NCBI GenBank assembly: GCA_009602735.1
Contig: WELA01005344.1
Coordinates: 97,459-127,217 of the forward strand
Reading direction: 5' to 3'
Origin: Mesotaenium endlicherianum
Lineage: Eukaryota > Streptophyta > Zygnematophyceae > Zygnematales > Mesotaeniaceae
DNA length: 29,759 bases
Shown one piece after another: positions 28,101 to 29,759 of this stretch. The first letter of the stretch is position 1; the number at the start of each line of letters is the position of its first letter. The position numbers and the translations under genes are program-made. The notes under the pieces were generated by a model. It had not been told where the DNA came from. It did not search any database and was given only the letters and a program-made list of their open reading frames with translations.

Positions 28101-29390
28101 CACAGTTGCACGGCCTAACGATGCTGACGCTGGTGATGATGATAGTTATGAGTGCTGCCCAGCCTGGGCCTCCTCGTGAGTGGGGAGGGCTTTTTGAGCG
28201 CCCGTGAGGTTTCTGCCTGCGTGGGTGGGGGAGGGGACGTGGGGCCATGCCTGCCGCTGGGATTCCGGATTGTGTGACGGACTGTCTTAGGAGAGGTCCA
28301 ACGATACCGTATCATAGGAAGACGTCAGTGCGCATTTCCCACACGCACACAGACACACACGCGCATATGCACACACACGCGCGCGCGCACACACACACAC
28401 ACTTTCGCGCGCGCACACACACACACATCTTGTGTTGGGGATATGCGTCTGCAGAGGCCCTTGCTTTGGTCGGAGAATGCACACAAGTGCGGGATTTGAG
28501 TCACTCAACTGAGAAGCATGCAGAGGGAGACCTCCCTGAGCAGAGCGGGGCCCTTTTGTGACACGCTGGCAGCCATGGATTAACCACTGTCGCAAGTTTT
28601 TCCGCGTGCTGATTGTCCATTTTGCAAGTCGGATCGCAAAGTCTTCTGTGACATGCTTTGTTTGCGCAACGTTAAGTATTGCCGCAATCGCCGGCGCAGT
28701 ACCTGATTTTTCTGCGGCCAAAGAGGGGTGGGGAGAGATTGATGTCTGGCACTCATTTGAAGCAGATTACTGGTTTCTTTTTTATTTCAAAATTCGACCT
28801 CCTGTTACCTCTATGTGCAACCAGGAAAGCATTGACTTTTTGAATACTTGACGCCTGGATAAACAAAAATCACACCCATGCTAGCAGCCCCTCCGGTCGT
28901 GGCCGCATAAGGCATTGACTTGGAACATGCACAACTTTTGATTAAGGTAAAGACGTCACCTTCTGCTGCCGCTCTGACCGCATAACTTCCAGAGTGCATC
29001 TGCAAGGAAGCATGCCTGCCCTTTTCTTGTTCTTTGCAATTGACTACGACACTGTCTCTGTATGGTCAACTCTCTTCTCACTAAAATCTCTGCGCGCGTG
29101 CGTGCTGTCGGCACGTGCGTTGTCGGGGTTGCTGCACGCAGGCCGGCCTGACGTACGACTGCAGCGCGAACCCGATGCTGGCGGGAGGCGAGCCGCGCAA
29201 GCGGGTAGACCGCCTCTTCTGCCGCCTTGAGAGCTACGAGCTGCAGGACATCCAGATGGTCGGTACCGAGGCCATCCCCGGCCTGACCTACCAGAAGGAG
29301 ACGCGCGTTGACAATGCGCCCACGACGGTGACCCTGCCTGTGCTGCCGAGCGACCACTTCGGGCTGCTCCTGAGGATCAGGCCCAAGTGA
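24823..29390 (+). CDS. TDP2: TDP2-like paralog lacking the zinc-finger exon (copy 2; frame uncertain at one tract)
   Basis: Exons 24823-25149, 26801-26908, 27292-27740 and 29142-29390, all GT-AG and matching copy 1 exons 2 to 5. The protein would start at an ATG homologous to the copy 1 upstream ORF, run through 4 residues from old intron sequence, and enter exon 2 in frame. No zinc fingers remain. Catalytic motifs TYNLWF, FQ-E, SHLES, GDLNWDE, DRLF and SDHFGL are all kept. The third exon is 449 nt, one base out of frame; the shift maps to the C-rich stretch at about 27385-27420, which includes an N at 27409. It is either a real frameshift (pseudogene) or an assembly error in a homopolymer. 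About 376 residues if the frame is intact. Confidence 0.8.
25150..26800 (+). other. TDP2 copy 2 intron 1
   Basis: 1651 bp, matching copy 1 intron 2. It holds a second donor look-alike CTGTGCTTCCAG/GT (donor at 25280), AAGCTTGGGG repeats (about 25200-25240) and a GT microsatellite (26107-26170). No gene is seen. Confidence 0.65.
26107..26170. repeat. GT microsatellite with GTGC interruptions
   Basis: An uninterrupted GT run of about 24 bases is followed by GC-interrupted TG units. The matching copy 1 site (15251-15302) is shorter and more broken. Confidence 0.9.
26801..26908 (+). CDS. TDP2: TDP2 copy 2 exon 2
   Basis: 108 bp, same length and splice sites as copy 1 exon 3. It opens with the catalytic Glu. 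Residue changes cluster near its end (QIDRS against EAARP). Confidence 0.88.
26909..27291 (+). other. TDP2 copy 2 intron 2
   Basis: 383 bp with a long C/T-rich tract (about 26940-27065), as in copy 1. No gene is seen. Confidence 0.65.
27292..27740 (+). CDS. TDP2: TDP2 copy 2 exon 3, one base out of frame
   Basis: 449 nt against 465 in copy 1. The first part reads LSRLAVSSFQRHPF to VAFLNT, the second LVVASSHLES to GDLNWDE. The two parts are in different frames, meeting in the CCCCACCCC tract around the N at 27409. The low-complexity insert is shorter than in copy 1. Confidence 0.75.
27741..29141 (+). other. TDP2 copy 2 intron 3
   Basis: 1401 bp with a C/T-rich start and an expanded CA/CG tract at 28340-28428. 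It ends TGCACGCAG/GCCGG. No gene is seen. Confidence 0.65.
28340..28428. repeat. CA/CG alternating purine-pyrimidine microsatellite
   Basis: About 90 bases of almost strict alternation (ACACAC, GCGCGC, GCGCAT), a sequence type able to adopt Z-DNA. Copy 1 has only a short CA stretch at 17541-17558. Confidence 0.9.
29142..29390 (+). CDS. TDP2: TDP2 copy 2 exon 4: catalytic C-terminus
   Basis: 82 codons plus TGA at 29388-29390. It keeps DRLFCRLESY and LPSDHFGLLLRI. Changes against copy 1 lie at non-catalytic sites (for example VDNAPT against VKKVPK). Confidence 0.9.
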   Translation, partial: AGLTYDCSANPMLAGGEPRKRVDRLFCRLESYELQDIQMVGTEAIPGLTYQKETRVDNAPTTVTLPVLPSDHFGLLLRIRPK

Positions 29391-29759
29391 CTCGGCTACC
29401 AGGTGGTGGTGTCTCAGTGACCGAGCGACTGAGGGCGTCCCTTCATCGTCTCACTAGGACAGATTGGGGGCGGACGCAGGAGTCGGGTGGGAAGGAAATC
29501 TTTGCTCGGCGCTCGGGGGCTGGGGTAATATTGATGCTAATGGTCGATTGCGATGGCTAGAGTGTACATTACCACCACGAATGGTCCGAGGCTGCGGCGT
29601 GCGTGTGTGCACTAGCGGCCTTGCCCCTACTTTTTTCTGATTTGTTTTTCCCGACAAGCTGTAGCGGTGATTCACGAGTGCCCAGCCCTTGCCACGCTCA
29701 AACACAGAGCCATGGCAGCCCTCGCAAGTGTGCTTTTTTGCCTTAGGGTGTTGCCCCCC
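29391..29759 (+). other. 3' flank of TDP2 copy 2, to the window end
   Basis: Similarity to the copy 1 downstream sequence continues (GGTGGTGGT, CCACGCT.AAACACAGAG), so the duplicated unit extends past the stop codon and possibly past the window. No gene is seen. Confidence 0.6.

Noticed and set aside
27374-28111. 245-codon minus-strand frame over copy 2
   Set aside because: Antisense of exon 3 and a pyrimidine tract; it carries the N and has no domain.

Overview
The window looks like nuclear DNA of a streptophyte (a land plant or a charophyte alga; a Chara-like genome is a guess). The reasons are a multi-exon gene with GT-AG introns of about 0.4 to 1.6 kb, a Ty3 chromovirus and a Ty1/copia relic whose primer-binding sites match the initiator-Met tRNA type usual in plants, and a TDP2 protein with RanBP2 zinc fingers in front of the nuclease domain. 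No bacterial or organellar features were seen.

Layout: (1) 1-8176 is a nearly complete Ty3 chromovirus on the minus strand: 5' LTR 7456-8176, PBS, gag, a -1 frameshift site, pol (protease, RT, RNase H, integrase, chromodomain), an extra 533-codon ORF at 214-1815 of unknown function, a polypurine tract, and the first 128 bases of the 3' LTR before the window ends. It carries three in-frame stops and one frameshift, yet the shared LTR parts differ at only two positions. (2) This element sits inside an older minus-strand gag-protease relic (8177 to about 10000); its 5' end probably lies towards 11735. (3) 12407-18521 is a five-exon TDP2-like gene (tyrosyl-DNA phosphodiesterase 2), predicted 607 residues, with all catalytic motifs. 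(4) 20099-20820 is a solo LTR of the first element's family, opposite in orientation and bounded by a perfect 5-bp target duplication CCCAA. (5) About 21600-22900 is the 5' end of a decayed Ty1/copia element on the plus strand. (6) 23120-23530 holds tRNA-like box B sequences and hairpins, possibly a SINE. (7) From about 24477 to the window end is a second, diverged copy of the TDP2 locus.

The second TDP2 copy is the most informative host feature. About 1.7 kb equivalent to the zinc-finger exon and most of intron 1 is missing. The junction joins the former 5' leader to exon 2 in frame, so the start codon of an upstream ORF in copy 1 becomes the start of a zinc-finger-less nuclease in copy 2. 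Copy 2 keeps every catalytic motif and splice site, but its fourth-exon equivalent has a one-base frame problem in a C-rich tract that contains an ambiguous base (N at 27409), so its status is open.

The most unusual mobile-element feature is the extra ORF between the chromodomain and the 3' LTR. It lies between copies of the element's polypurine tract, which suggests 3'-end capture of foreign sequence.
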